Assembly: GCA_004431415.1 (NCBI GenBank)
Contig: QPMI01000416.1
Location: forward strand, 248,001-312,000
DNA: 64,000 nucleotides
Direction: 5' to 3'
Source of the DNA: Cyanophora paradoxa
Lineage: Eukaryota; Glaucocystophyceae; Cyanophorales; Cyanophoraceae
Within the stretch, counting starts at the first letter, position 1. The number at the start of each line of letters is the position of its first letter. The position numbers and the translations under genes were made by a program. This document shows, piece by piece, positions 1 to 8,612 of this stretch. A model generated the notes under the pieces. It was not told the origin of the DNA and made no database searches. It saw only the letters and a program-made list of their open reading frames with translations.

Positions 1-1132
1 CTCGAGGGATATACAGCAAAACGATTGCGTCGTTTGAGCCTGAGAAATAAACAAGCGAGACTTTTCCCTCATCGTCATCAGAAGGCATGTAAATGCACAA
101 CTTTAGATCATTCGCGGTCTCGAAACGTCTGAAGATATTTGAGTCTAGCGGTGTCGGCTCAGGGATCATCGTCCAGTCGTATTTGGAAGCGTGCTCTCGA
201 TAGTGCGTTAGGTCTCGCGCATCAGCACCTGTGGGGGGAGGATGCAGAGCGGCCAGCACAGCGTACTTGAAGCATTGACCTTCGGGCGAGTTCGGATTGA
301 TTGCGCATTTCTTGTTCTTTATCCAAGTCGGGATTTCAACGGTATTGCGAGCTCCTCCGATCAATCGCAGATGCATGAGTGTATGAACTCTCACGTCCAG
401 ATAGGTCACCAGCTCCCAGCTGTCATTTGAGTGCTCCACAATGTTATCGATTTCAATCATGTGCCTGAGGAGAACCTCGGACAGATCCTCGCCAGGCAAT
501 ATCCGCTTGTAATCTGGCTCAAAGATTCTAGGCCTAGAGAACGTCTCATGGACCTCCCCGTTGATGATCTCGATTTTCTTGAATTGACCCCAGGCAGAAA
601 CCTTCATGATGATTCCCTGGTCTCTCTCGTTTGCATCAGCTACCCGCCGACTCAGGTACTCGACGAAGCCATCTCGGAACTCTGAATTAGTGCGCACGAG
701 TGCTGCAAGGGATTGGACTGGCTGCAGCTCGAGAGGAATGCGGTCTGTCACTGTGTCGGAAACACCATTCAAAGCAGTCGTTCTCACATAAAACTCGTGC
801 GCGCCAGCAACCACTCGTATCTGCTGGCCTTCAGGATCAGGCTCATACCCAGGTAGCTCATCGTAGGCCATAGCTCGGTCCGCTGCAATTGTGATTGGGG
901 CAGCCCTCTCTGAGATACGGCGCCTCGGTCTGAAGTTAAGAGTCTTCAGAGCGTCGACGATAATCTTGTACTTTTGAATTGTCGTAAACCTAGCCCGAGA
1001 GCTGGCCGCCGCAATTCTCAGAATTTTATTTTCAAACACACTTGTTATAACTCCCTGCAAGCGCAAAGCAACGGCATCCGCGAACAGTCTCTGCTTGATC
1101 TCATCTAGCAATCTCTGACGCGACCGCGACAT
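1..1132 (-). CDS. Protein-primed family B DNA polymerase, N-terminal part (element 1), cut by window edge
   Basis: The frame is open without a stop from the ATG at 1132 to base 1 (377 codons), so only the N-terminal part is visible. Residues 1-65 form a basic helical region beginning MSRSRQRLLDEIKQ. Near residue 285 lies a motif EGQCFKYAVLAALHP, followed by HYREHASKYDW and a strand-rich stretch. The same order occurs in the element 3 polymerase (residues ~230-330), which goes on to a zinc finger, an endonuclease VII-like motif and a B-type palm. In Polintons and adintoviruses this region precedes the polymerase domain. Function is inferred from that similarity; no catalytic palm motif is inside the window. 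It reads away from the capsid genes. Confidence 0.75.
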   Translation of the reverse strand, partial: MSRSRQRLLDEIKQRLFADAVALRLQGVITSVFENKILRIAAASSRARFTTIQKYKIIVDALKTLNFRPRRRISERAAPITIAADRAMAYDELPGYEPDPEGQQIRVVAGAHEFYVRTTALNGVSDTVTDRIPLELQPVQSLAALVRTNSEFRDGFVEYLSRRVADANERDQGIIMKVSAWGQFKKIEIINGEVHETFSRPRIFEPDYKRILPGEDLSEVLLRHMIEIDNIVEHSNDSWELVTYLDVRVHTLMHLRLIGGARNTVEIPTWIKNKKCAINPNSPEGQCFKYAVLAALHPPPTGADARDLTHYREHASKYDWTMIPEPTPLDSNIFRRFETANDLKLCIYMPSDDDEGKVSLVYFSGSNDAIVLLYIPR

Positions 1133-1271
1133 TTTCTTTTTCAAATGTAAGACGAGATTATATTTCGAGAGATTCAACGCATCGGTTCTGACGGGACTCC
1201 TTTCTATATTCATACAGATCACGCTCCCTTTAAGGCGTGGGGCGGCACGCAACTGCGTTTCAAAAAATAAG

Positions 1272-1330
1272 AGGCGGCAAGCAAAAGCTAGCTATAGCCG
1301 GAGGCAAGGCTGCCTCCTTGGCTGCCGCCC
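1272..1330. other. Nested inverted repeat between two minus-strand element 1 genes
   Basis: An inner stem GGAGGCA/TGCCTCC with a 4-base loop is enclosed by GGCGGCA/TGCCGCC. It lies downstream of the 1376-1747 gene and upstream of the polymerase start at 1132, where a transcript 3' end or processing hairpin would fit. The role is inference; the structure is seen directly. Confidence 0.4.
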
Positions 1331-1375
1331 CATCTCTTACCACTTACCTCGAACGAATTGTCTTCCAATGTCCAC

Positions 1376-1747
1376 TTACTCTATCATAGGCGACGGGGCA
1401 ACATCGCTAGCCTGCGACTCGACGTCGCTGTTTGTCTGCGACCCCTGAGATGCTGTTTGCGATTCGGTTGATGATGCTGCGAGTTCTGCAGCCCGCTTGC
1501 GCAAACGCCACTGACGATTCACCTCCTTAATCCGCTCGTGCTTTACCGGGTCTGCCATGTACTTGCGGCGTCGCAGACGTTCACCCTCACGATAATGCTC
1601 GATATTCTGCTGACGCCTCAGCCTACGAATCCGGAGGACCTCCTCGTGAGGTATCACAGTCTTCTCGTAGACTCGCACCATCAGCACTTTCATAGCGCCC
1701 TGAGGGGTCAAATCGTTGTTGCAGCTCTGCATTTCCTGCTCATTCAT
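1376..1747 (-). CDS. Small basic protein, unrecognised (element 1)
   Basis: A 123-residue frame whose middle (about residues 35-95) is very rich in Arg, Lys and Tyr with spaced HYREGERLRRRKY-like segments, and whose tail is Ser/Thr/Gln-rich. Such short repetitive basic proteins are common in large algal viruses and PLVs, often with nucleic-acid-binding properties, but no named family is recognised. It has the same strand as the polymerase (244 bp upstream) and is divergent from the next gene. Element 2 has a small basic gene (14,057-14,314) of similar size in its replication half; the resemblance is too weak to call homology. Confidence 0.45.
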   Translation of the reverse strand: MNEQEMQSCNNDLTPQGAMKVLMVRVYEKTVIPHEEVLRIRRLRRQQNIEHYREGERLRRRKYMADPVKHERIKEVNRQWRLRKRAAELAASSTESQTASQGSQTNSDVESQASDVAPSPMIE

Positions 1748-1846
1748 CGATAATAGCGACGGGATTTATTTTTCGATAATATCACGCGATCAGTTCGAGC
1801 GCGCTATTCCTTTTATATTATAGCGGAGCGTTTTCTTTAAGGCGCA

Positions 1847-2257
1847 ATGCCAAGGCATGCTTGCGTGCCGCGTGCTGTTAAAATGAGTTCAAAAAGTGAC
1901 AGCGAATCATCGAGCGACTCATCTTGCGAAAACGACCCCGACAGCACTACGTTTGAGCTTAGATGGCCCGGGCGCACGATCTTCTCTTCCGCTGATCGGA
2001 TCACTTTCGGCACTTACAAGGGCTGGTGGTATAAGGACCTGCTCAGCATGAGACGCGACTACGCTCTGTGGCTGCTCGATCAGCCCTGGCTACCCGCTTT
2101 TGATCGGGCCGCTTTGAGCGAGCTCTCCCGAACTTTGAAAAACCCGAAGCGGAAACCGCCGCTGGCGCCTTGTCCACGCAGTACTGACGGTCGTATCCGG
2201 AGGAATCGTAAACGAGGACCTGGTAAGAATGACCGTACTCCAAGTGCAGCCGCTTAA
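1847..2257 (+). CDS. ExoX C-terminal-like domain protein (element 1)
   Basis: 136 residues. After an acidic Ser-rich stretch (about 13-35) comes a short domain with ITFGTYKGWWYKDLL followed by YALWLLDQPW. The spacing FGxYKG...YxxWLL matches the small domain at the C-terminus of exonuclease X-like proteins, often seen free-standing in phages and large DNA viruses. A second in-frame ATG at 1883 could be the true start. The gene converges on the ATPase and the two reading frames overlap by about 215 bp at their 3' ends, so one of the tails may not be translated as drawn. A role in DNA metabolism is inferred only from the domain. Confidence 0.5.
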   Translation: MPRHACVPRAVKMSSKSDSESSSDSSCENDPDSTTFELRWPGRTIFSSADRITFGTYKGWWYKDLLSMRRDYALWLLDQPWLPAFDRAALSELSRTLKNPKRKPPLAPCPRSTDGRIRRNRKRGPGKNDRTPSAAA

Positions 2258-2786
2258 GCTCCTCTCGAGTCATTCCTGCATTATATTCATCGAAGCAGCA
2301 GTTGAATTCTTTTATGTTGCTCAGGACGCTGGAAAAGCAGACGTACTCGCAATTGCGCCTAATCGTTGGACTGATTCCGCAGAGCCTCTGCGTGGTTATC
2401 AGCAGCGAGATACGGTAGTGCCTTCCGGATGTAAATAGCTTCTGCAGCAGCCGGTTGTTGTGTACGTTAATCGAGAAATCGTCAAGCAGATCATCTAAGA
2501 TAACCGCTGTTATCGGGGCCGGCTTGCCTCCGGCGATTAAACTTTTTTGACGATGCAGCAGATTAAATACGATCTCTTCTTCCCAGCCTTCATAAATGTT
2601 CTCCTTGCGGGTTACATCGTTCCATTGACCTGTAAAAGCCGTTGAGCTGAAGATATATATCTCGGACAGCTGATCCACCGTTTTTGCAAGCAGATTCTTC
2701 AAATAAGTAGACTTGCCTGTGTTCGTCGGCCCCACCAGGAGGAAGCGCTTCGGGTGCTCGATTTTGCTTGCATCAAATATGTCCAT
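2043..2786 (-). CDS. A32/FtsK-HerA-type genome-packaging ATPase (element 1)
   Basis: 247 residues, starting at the ATG two bases after the MCP stop, so the two genes look co-transcribed. Walker A is VGPTNTGKST (residues 18-27), Walker B is AVILDDLLDD (about 95-104), and the arginine-rich SGRHYRISLLITTQR segment follows, as in packaging ATPases of PLVs, virophages and Polintons. These enzymes pump DNA into pre-formed capsids. The element 2 ATPase is a clear homologue along its length (both have IYIFSSTAFTGQ and EFNCxFDEYN). The last 45 or so residues are Arg/Ala-rich and overlap the convergent gene at 1847-2257; they are the least certain part. Confidence 0.9.
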   Translation of the reverse strand: MDIFDASKIEHPKRFLLVGPTNTGKSTYLKNLLAKTVDQLSEIYIFSSTAFTGQWNDVTRKENIYEGWEEEIVFNLLHRQKSLIAGGKPAPITAVILDDLLDDFSINVHNNRLLQKLFTSGRHYRISLLITTQRLCGISPTIRRNCEYVCFSSVLSNIKEFNCCFDEYNAGMTREELKRLHLEYGHSYQVLVYDSSGYDRQYCVDKAPAAVSASGFSKFGRARSKRPDQKRVARADRAATERSRVSC

Positions 2787-2788
2787 AT

Positions 2789-4018
2789 CTAAAAGTTGCT
2801 TACTTTAAGGGTCGACATTTGATACGAGTTGATGACCAGGACGTTGTGCCTGAGGACAAAGAAATCGACGACAGCTGGGGCAGCATTGGTGCAGCCGGAC
2901 ACGGTGAGAGTACAGTAGCTGCTGCTGCTATTATAAAAGTCGTGATAACCAAGGACAGCGTTGTGAAGAGAGTCTTTGCCGCTCTTGGAGAGAACGATTC
3001 CATAGACGTTGGCCTCCTCGAATCCTAGAGCAGCATTTCCGGTCGTCGAGCCTCGGTACTGGCTAGGGATGTGGTAGGCAGCGGAAACAAACCCTGAGAT
3101 CGGTTTATTGCTGATGTCAATCGCGCGATTGTTGTGATACAATTCAAAGTCTTCAATCTTAAGGGCACTGCCGTAGCCAGCGAACTCGTTATGCGCACGA
3201 GTGTTCAGCTTCGTCGCAGCCCGAACTGTCATCAGCACCGAGTGTACCAGGCCCGAGACGTTTGCAAGAGAGACTTCGACTGGCTGACCAGCGTCATCGG
3301 TTTTAAGCTGACGAGAACGCTTCGTAATCACTTCGGTGAAGGGGATACGGATACCACCGTCGCTGTTCGCAGACTTCAACATAGCCTCGGCATCTTCGGC
3401 AGGGATATTGGCGAATGAGCACACGAGCGCGGCATCGGACATCGTGGCCACCGCATTAGTATCGGTTCCGATGACAGCCGATGAGCGAAAATCGACTTCA
3501 ATGCTGGGCATATCGGCGAGAGCGAGCAGAGGGAAATGAGCATCATCCCAGAGCGAGCAGGGGATCTTTACGACGTACTCCCGGCTGGCGTTATTGATCT
3601 CAAGGGCTCCGTCCTTACCGAAGCCGTAGCTTGACGCCATTGCCTGCGACTGAGCCACAGAGTTATCGACAAGCGTGGCCACCGTAAGCCAGTCTCCGGG
3701 GAGAATCAGCTTGAAGCTCCCGTGGACAAAGCGGATGCTTTCGATGAAGGCCGAGGCGCCGCAAGGTAGCACCGAGGCTGCGGAACCGCCGGCAACAGCT
3801 ACCTTGAAATAGAGGGAGACGCCATTGAGCAGTTGCTTCCGGGGAAGATCGAATGTAACTGTCTGCGCAAATCCGAAGCTGTTTCCGCGGGGTCGAATTG
3901 ACTCCAGGAACGACTTGAATTTCGGGTTGAGACCAACCGAAAGACCTGGCGACATGTACAATTCCGAGCTGCCCTTCGTCACGAGCAGTTCTTTCAGAGT
4001 GGTTCCAGCGAGTGCCAT
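2789..4018 (-). CDS. Major capsid protein, PLV-type double jelly-roll (element 1)
   Basis: 409 residues, intact. It starts MALAGTTLKELLVTKG, as does the broken element 2 copy (MALTGTTLKELLVTPG). Shared blocks include FDLPRKQLLNGVSLYFK, FVHGSFKLILPGDW, NVSGLVHSILMTVR and, at the C-terminus, LRHNVLVINSYQMSTLKVSNF-like sequence. Double jelly-roll MCPs form the trimeric capsomers of icosahedral Polinton-like viruses; the assignment rests on position beside the ATPase and penton genes and on similarity to the element 2 copy, not on a database search. It is divergent from the penton gene with 48 bp between starts, so a shared bidirectional promoter is likely. Confidence 0.85.
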   Translation of the reverse strand: MALAGTTLKELLVTKGSSELYMSPGLSVGLNPKFKSFLESIRPRGNSFGFAQTVTFDLPRKQLLNGVSLYFKVAVAGGSAASVLPCGASAFIESIRFVHGSFKLILPGDWLTVATLVDNSVAQSQAMASSYGFGKDGALEINNASREYVVKIPCSLWDDAHFPLLALADMPSIEVDFRSSAVIGTDTNAVATMSDAALVCSFANIPAEDAEAMLKSANSDGGIRIPFTEVITKRSRQLKTDDAGQPVEVSLANVSGLVHSVLMTVRAATKLNTRAHNEFAGYGSALKIEDFELYHNNRAIDISNKPISGFVSAAYHIPSQYRGSTTGNAALGFEEANVYGIVLSKSGKDSLHNAVLGYHDFYNSSSSYCTLTVSGCTNAAPAVVDFFVLRHNVLVINSYQMSTLKVSNF

Positions 4019-4066
4019 TTTTCTTATGCTATTATCAAACGAAAATAATCTTGACGTAATAACAAG

Positions 4067-4945
4067 ATGAAAGTGCGTGTTAATATCGACTCAAGAGAGA
4101 GGAGCGAAGGGACTCAGACTAATTTCAAATACGTCCTGCCTGAGCCGTTGACTAACGTTAAGTCGGTGCGAGTCGCATTGCTGGAACTCTTTCATAATCT
4201 TTATAATCTGACAAGCGGAGGTGTCATTACAACGTATACCGATGATCCTGCGAACGCCACGAAATCGCGGGCTAATAATTTCAAGGCGGGCGTCTACACG
4301 GCAACATCTCTTGTGAATTACCTGAACGCCATACTGAAGACACAGCAGTACAGCTATAGCGGAAGCACGTTCCAGCTTAAATATCTAGTCGAATTCGATG
4401 AGGTAACGATGAGACTGCGCTTCCTATGCGAGGCCCCTTTCGAGCTTGAGTTCTCTTCGAAAGAATTTGCCGGTCTTCTTGGCTTTCCTGACTCTTTGAC
4501 CGCCGCTTCTCTGGCGCTGGATACTGCTGAGACTATCGGTGGAATTGAATATACCGACGAGATAGTGAGCGACCGTCCTCTCGACTTCCTTTATCACTCT
4601 TACTTGCTGCTGCACATCGCTCAGATTAAGGGTTCGATAAAGACTAGTAATCCGTTTACGACGGGGGCGATTGCTAAGATTAACATCGATAGCAAGTTCA
4701 ACGAGCTCATCAAGTACACAGCAGACGATAGGACTCCTGTTTCCGGAATAGCCGGTACCACCGAATTTTCTGAGCTCGATATCAGCCTTCGTTATTTCGA
4801 TGGCAGCCTAGCGCTTTCAAACACTGATTTCTCTCTCATTCTAGAGTTTGAATTCGAAGACAGTGAGTATAGCAAGGCCTCGCTGAAGGGTAACATCCGT
4901 AGCTCTAACCTCGAATATCAGCCGTTCATGAGGACTTTCGCGTAG
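4067..4945 (+). CDS. Minor capsid (penton-like) protein (element 1)
   Basis: 292 residues. The N-terminus, VRVNIDSRERSEGTQTNF, then LLELFHNLYNL (about residues 40-50) are shared with the element 2 protein and, more weakly, with both penton candidates of element 3. Virion minor capsid proteins of PLVs and virophages, which plug the five-fold vertices, usually neighbour the MCP and begin with such an NIDSRDR-type segment. It is divergently transcribed from MCP and followed 35 bp later by the AT-hook gene on the same strand. No frameshift is seen. Confidence 0.8.
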   Translation: MKVRVNIDSRERSEGTQTNFKYVLPEPLTNVKSVRVALLELFHNLYNLTSGGVITTYTDDPANATKSRANNFKAGVYTATSLVNYLNAILKTQQYSYSGSTFQLKYLVEFDEVTMRLRFLCEAPFELEFSSKEFAGLLGFPDSLTAASLALDTAETIGGIEYTDEIVSDRPLDFLYHSYLLLHIAQIKGSIKTSNPFTTGAIAKINIDSKFNELIKYTADDRTPVSGIAGTTEFSELDISLRYFDGSLALSNTDFSLILEFEFEDSEYSKASLKGNIRSSNLEYQPFMRTFA

Positions 4946-4980
4946 AGACTCGCGCATTTATTTCTTATTTAAAATAAAAG

Positions 4981-5648
4981 ATGGAAACCAAGCGTGGACG
5001 TGGGAGGCCAAGGAAGATCCCTCTGGATGCTGTCCCTGAGCGAGCTCCTGCAGATATGAGTGCTCGCCGAGTTCAAACTCTCAGTGGAGACGTTGGTACC
5101 TACCCATCGTTAAGCGAGCTGGACGATCGGATGAGATCGATTTCGCTGCTGAAGCTGATCTTAACTCGATCTTCGAGCGGGTGCCAAATTCAAGGACTCG
5201 TAAGACAAATACTAAGCTGTTGAAGAAATTAGCTGATTCTGAGCTGTATGTAAGCGATAATGGGAAAACGAAACGCTTCTTTACCAAGTCGAATGGTAAT
5301 AAACTCACAACGGTTTCTGCTGTTACGGCTAAGCGGCTGATGGAGGGTATTGCTTTGGAAACGAAACTGGATAATCGAATATTGGAGGATAAACCTTCGA
5401 AGCAGAAGATTGAAAAAAGGAAGACCCCGCCGGAGCGGAGATTTCAGTTGTAAAGAAAGAGTCAGGTTCAAGCCTGCTCGAGAGGACCGCTGAGCTCGCT
5501 GAGAGCAATGCGACAGAGATGCCCACCGCTAACAAATCGATCCTGCGGATTGCGAGCAGCTCAGAAGAACCCGTCTCGGTTGTCCCAGTCAAGCCGATGG
5601 CTGCTGGATTTCGGCCTCTGGCTGTGATGCTTCGACGTTGGGAGTAGG
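4981..5648 (+). pseudogene. AT-hook accessory protein X, frameshifted (element 1)
   Basis: The reading starts METKRGRGRPRKI, a textbook AT-hook (RGRP core) expected to bind the DNA minor groove. Homology to the 246-residue element 2 protein at 12,949-13,689 continues through three frames: to about 5125 in frame 1, about 5125-5425 in frame 3 (LLKKLADSELY, TAKRLMEGIALETK), then in frame 2 to a stop at 5646-5648 (ANKSILRIASS). Two indels, near 5125 and 5425, therefore break it, or are base-call errors. The gene sits in the same place in both elements, directly after the penton gene. Function is unknown; a core or packaging protein is a guess. The 3' end overlaps the HNH gene. Confidence 0.6.
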
Positions 5649-6251
5649 AAAGTTCAGGCGTAGGAAAGGACGGTCTTCCTCAGAGATATGCTGTAGGGCG
5701 TAGGCATCGCGAGCTCTGGCAGCGGCCTCGGCAGTGGGATAGCTTCCAATGATCTTACGTTTTCCATTGATTGTCAACTGTGCTCTCCACTTGTTATCGC
5801 GTTTATGCAACGACACTCCAATGTAGCCTGATGTATTATTCCGACCAATCATCCCGCTTATCGCACGCGCAGTGTGTGAGACAAGAATCAAGTTCTCATC
5901 CGCATTGTTTAGTCGGTTGCCGTCTTTATGTCTCCAAGAAAAGCCAGGAGGTGCTTTCCCTTTGATATGCAAGTGCAACAACTTCGACTTCGGATCAATG
6001 TTGTTGTCAGCCATGCCAACATAATCTCCTGATGATGACCACATATAATAGCTTTTGAGTTCGGGGTAACGATGGGCTGATACGATAGCGCACTTCCCTC
6101 TCATTTTACTTCCTCCAAGCGGTATTCCAACACAGCCCTCGGGAATTACTGTTTCAACAACACGGTTTTGATTCCACTCGTCTTTGAACATGACCCGGCA
6201 TACACCTGCTCTCATCTCGTATTTAATGGTGTGTGTGTTAACGTTTGCCAT
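5589..6251 (-). CDS. HNH nuclease with AP2 domain (homing endonuclease-like)
   Basis: 220 residues, intact. A degenerate HNH core is visible at about residues 95-130: HIKGKAPPGFSWRHKDGNRLNN then ENLILVSH. It is followed by an AP2/ERF-like DNA-binding domain at about 138-190 with NNTSGYIGV, WRAQLTINGK, GSYPTAEAAARARDAYA. HNH-AP2 proteins are typical free-standing homing endonucleases of phages, organelles and algal viruses. It converges on the AT-hook gene and overlaps its broken 3' end by 60 bp. It is intact while that neighbour is broken, as expected for a selfish gene that arrived on its own, but that is inference. Confidence 0.8.
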   Translation of the reverse strand: MANVNTHTIKYEMRAGVCRVMFKDEWNQNRVVETVIPEGCVGIPLGGSKMRGKCAIVSAHRYPELKSYYMWSSSGDYVGMADNNIDPKSKLLHLHIKGKAPPGFSWRHKDGNRLNNADENLILVSHTARAISGMIGRNNTSGYIGVSLHKRDNKWRAQLTINGKRKIIGSYPTAEAAARARDAYALQHISEEDRPFLRLNFPTPNVEASQPEAEIQQPSA

Positions 6252-6618
6252 TCCTCTTTTCTACAAGAAGAGTGCGATCTCTTTAAGTGCTGCATGGGTA
6301 CTGCATAGGCTATAAATAAATCCAGCAGTATGTTTTTTCTTTTACTCTCCGATCATCGATTTATTTATTTTAACGATTTCGAGACTTGGAAATGCTTGAA
6401 AGAAATCGCTCAGAATCGAACTTGAATCGTTGAGAGACAAAGCCATAGCACTACGAGCTGGACCAGGAGGAAGAAGACGATTTTGCGACTAGCTATGACC
6501 CTGAATGCTCTTTATGAGTCAGGTTGCAATCAGACACCGCTAACGTGATGACGAGGGGATGGGGTGGCGGATGACGGCGAAGAGGCCCAGTCCCGTAGAG
6601 TGGGCACAAAGTGGATTT
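6252..6618. other. Gene-free stretch holding the probable right end of element 1
   Basis: No convincing coding frame is seen. AT-rich DNA follows the HNH start, with a CTTTAAG motif about 30 bp upstream of it. The sequence then turns GC-rich and changes abruptly at about 6,619 into host sequence that is a near-identical copy of 8,371-8,612. The junction is probably the right edge of element 1, but its left end is outside the window, so inverted repeats and target duplication cannot be checked. Confidence 0.4.
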
Positions 6619-7216
6619 TTTTCGTCGATTGTTCAAGGTCAGCAGGAGTTCCATAAGTACTTGAGCGACGTGATGTATGCGAACCTGAAGGACAACTCCA
6701 CAACACTCACGTGGCAGGTGCCGAACGACGTTTGATTAATTTGCTGGCATGCTGGTATCCGCGGCCGACGCGCACGGGATATATATTTGCACCGCAGGCA
6801 GCGGGGTCGGCGCCGTGGGGAGGGTTTGTGGGCGGCTCTGCGTGGTCCTGCGAGCATCTTGTTTTCATTGTGGGCGGGTATTTGGGATCTCTACTTCCAA
6901 CTTCGTCGTCTGGAAGTCCTCAAGAGAACATCCTCGTCCTGGACACGGCCGCCATCGGTGTGCATAAATCCCGCCCGCCGCCGAAAACGTACCGCCTTAA
7001 ACCATCTTAAATTGAAATCCGGAGCCTGCAAGGGCTACTACTTTAGATCTGTCATGTTTCAATTGAATACGCACTGATGCATGGCGCAACATCAGACAAG
7101 ACTGTCTTCTTCCAGATTCCAGCAGGGGCTGCTTTGATCGGATATCATAATCAAGTGGCGCCGCTGCCAGGCGATGTGTGTGCGGTTTACAGACCTCCAG
7201 GAGTAACACCGGAGCA
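6619..7216 (+). repeat. Segmental duplication, copy A (copy B is split by element 2)
   Basis: Nearly identical to 8,368-8,612 joined to 20,095-20,440. Introns are conserved as well as exons (only scattered differences such as CCGCCG/CCGCTG and ACGCAC/ACGCGC), so the duplication is recent. Similarity ends near GGAGTAAC in both copies. Confidence 0.85.
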
Positions 7217-7460
7217 AGCTGCAAGCGCAGGCCTTCCAAGGCTAAATGCCATTCAAAGAATAGGTACGATCGGCATTGAATCGATTTTGTGCTGCAATAT
7301 TTAACATCTGGAGGAAACCCGGAAGAAATCCAAAGCGCGGCGCCGACGCCAACGCCGACGCCCGTTCCCTTCAAGGCCTACGTGACGAATCATGCTGCGA
7401 CCGTCGGTGGGACTGAAAGGGGCAGCGTGTTTTCAACCATCAACGACGCTCTCTTCGTTG
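6619..7460 (+). pseudogene. Host gene A (paralogue of gene B), exons beginning abruptly at element 1
   Basis: Visible exons: about 6620-6717, 6798-6957, 7096-7263 and 7326-7460, with GT-AG introns of 80, 138 and 62 bp. They match gene B exon for exon: EFHKYLSDVMYANLKDN, then HLVFIVGGYLG...NILVLDTA, then DKTVFFQIPAGAALIGY, then EIQSAAPTPTPTPVP where gene B has its long Ser/Pro stalk. The 5' exons are missing because element 1 abuts at 6,619, so this copy may be truncated, or may continue beyond element 1 outside the window. Exon structure after 7460 is not resolved. The sequence TCTTGT at 6857-6862 is the unoccupied form of the element 2 target site. Confidence 0.55.
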
Positions 7461-7933
7461 GTAGGCAGATGTTGATCCTCGTTTTGCCGTGGCGCATTTA
7501 CTTTGTGCGGCTGAGCCTCATTGCTCGCAAGGTTACGAAGGGAACTTTGATCGCTTCGCCAATAATGCATCAACCAGCGCCGCCTACTTTTCATCTCTAT
7601 GCAACTGGTAGCTTTAGCGTTTAATTGACTTCGGCGAATTGCTGCATGTCGGGTTCATCAAATTAAACTGAAGACCGACAGGGGGCGTTACGTCACTCTC
7701 ATGGAGGATCCAGTCACAAAGATCGTGTACGGCTTCACAACCTATTATGATAGATATGGGACGTTCCACGGGATCGCCATTCTGCGATGGAGTGAGTGCC
7801 GAGGGGTTATGAGAACTGATTATGATGGTTAAATTCGGAGATAACGACCGGATGTCTGTTTGCGTAACTGCCACGTGGGATTATCGATATCACCGTTAAT
7901 GCGTTTGCGGCGCTTGCAGACGGGTCGACGTCA

Positions 7934-8612
7934 GTGCCTTGCCAGACTATTGCTTTTATGCCGTCGGATGTCTCTGTCATTTTTCCACTTGTCGTTCTCT
8001 CTGAGCAAAAGGTATATATGCATTTGCATGAAAGACTTCTTTGCGACCTTTTGACGTCTGAGCGCAATGCTCTCCAGATCTGGATTGCGTTTGGATACAG
8101 ACGAGACATACAAGAAATGACCAACGGGCTCGTCGTGTTCGATCTGGTGTCGCTCTCGTGGTCGACTCGCATCCCAAGGAGCAGCTTCCTCACGACAGGA
8201 CCCAAAGAGCAATATTACACCAACGGCTTCGGTTGGCGTTACAAAGCGATCAAGACATACAGCGGGCCTTTCAGTGCGCGACAGCAAGCTTCCGGAGCGG
8301 TATCCAACGGCCGGCTGTACGTCTACGGAGGGGGGCGTCCGTACACCGAACTGTATTATGATAGTGCGGGGTCGTCGATTGTTCAAGGTCAGCAGGAGTT
8401 CCATAAGTACTTGAGCGACGTGATGTATGCGAACCTGAAGGACAACTCCACAACACTCACGTGGCAGGTGCCGAACGACGTTTGATTAATTTGCTGGCAT
8501 GCTGGTATCCGCGGCCGACGCGCACGGGATATATATTTGCACCGCAGGCAGCGGGGTCGGCGCCGTGGGGAGGGTTTGTGGGCGGCTCTGCGTGGTCCTG
8601 CGAGCATCTTGT
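7934..8612 (+). pseudogene. Host gene B, 5' exons: kelch-like ectodomain, split by element 2
   Basis: Exons at about 7934-8011, 8078-8467 and 8548-8612, with introns of 66 and 80 bp. The second encodes GLVVFDLVSLSW and RQQASGAVSNGRLYVYGGG, the pattern of a kelch/galactose-oxidase blade; the third continues into HLVFIVGGYLG. The first intron is a multiple of three and open, the second has in-frame stops. The 5' end (start codon, signal peptide) is not resolved. The third exon is cut after 8612 by element 2 and resumes at 20,095 in the same codon. Gene B is therefore interrupted here; its later exons are listed separately. Confidence 0.6.
8607..8612. repeat. Target site duplication of element 2, left copy (TCTTGT)
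   Basis: TCTTGT directly precedes the element and recurs directly after it at 20,089-20,094. The paralogous empty site at 6857-6862 has it once in the same context. Six-bp duplications are the hallmark of Polinton/Maverick integration. Confidence 0.93.

Noticed and set aside
1538-1753. Plus-strand frame opposite the small basic gene of element 1
   Set aside because: Antisense shadow of the Arg-rich minus-strand frame, with no supporting motif or start context.
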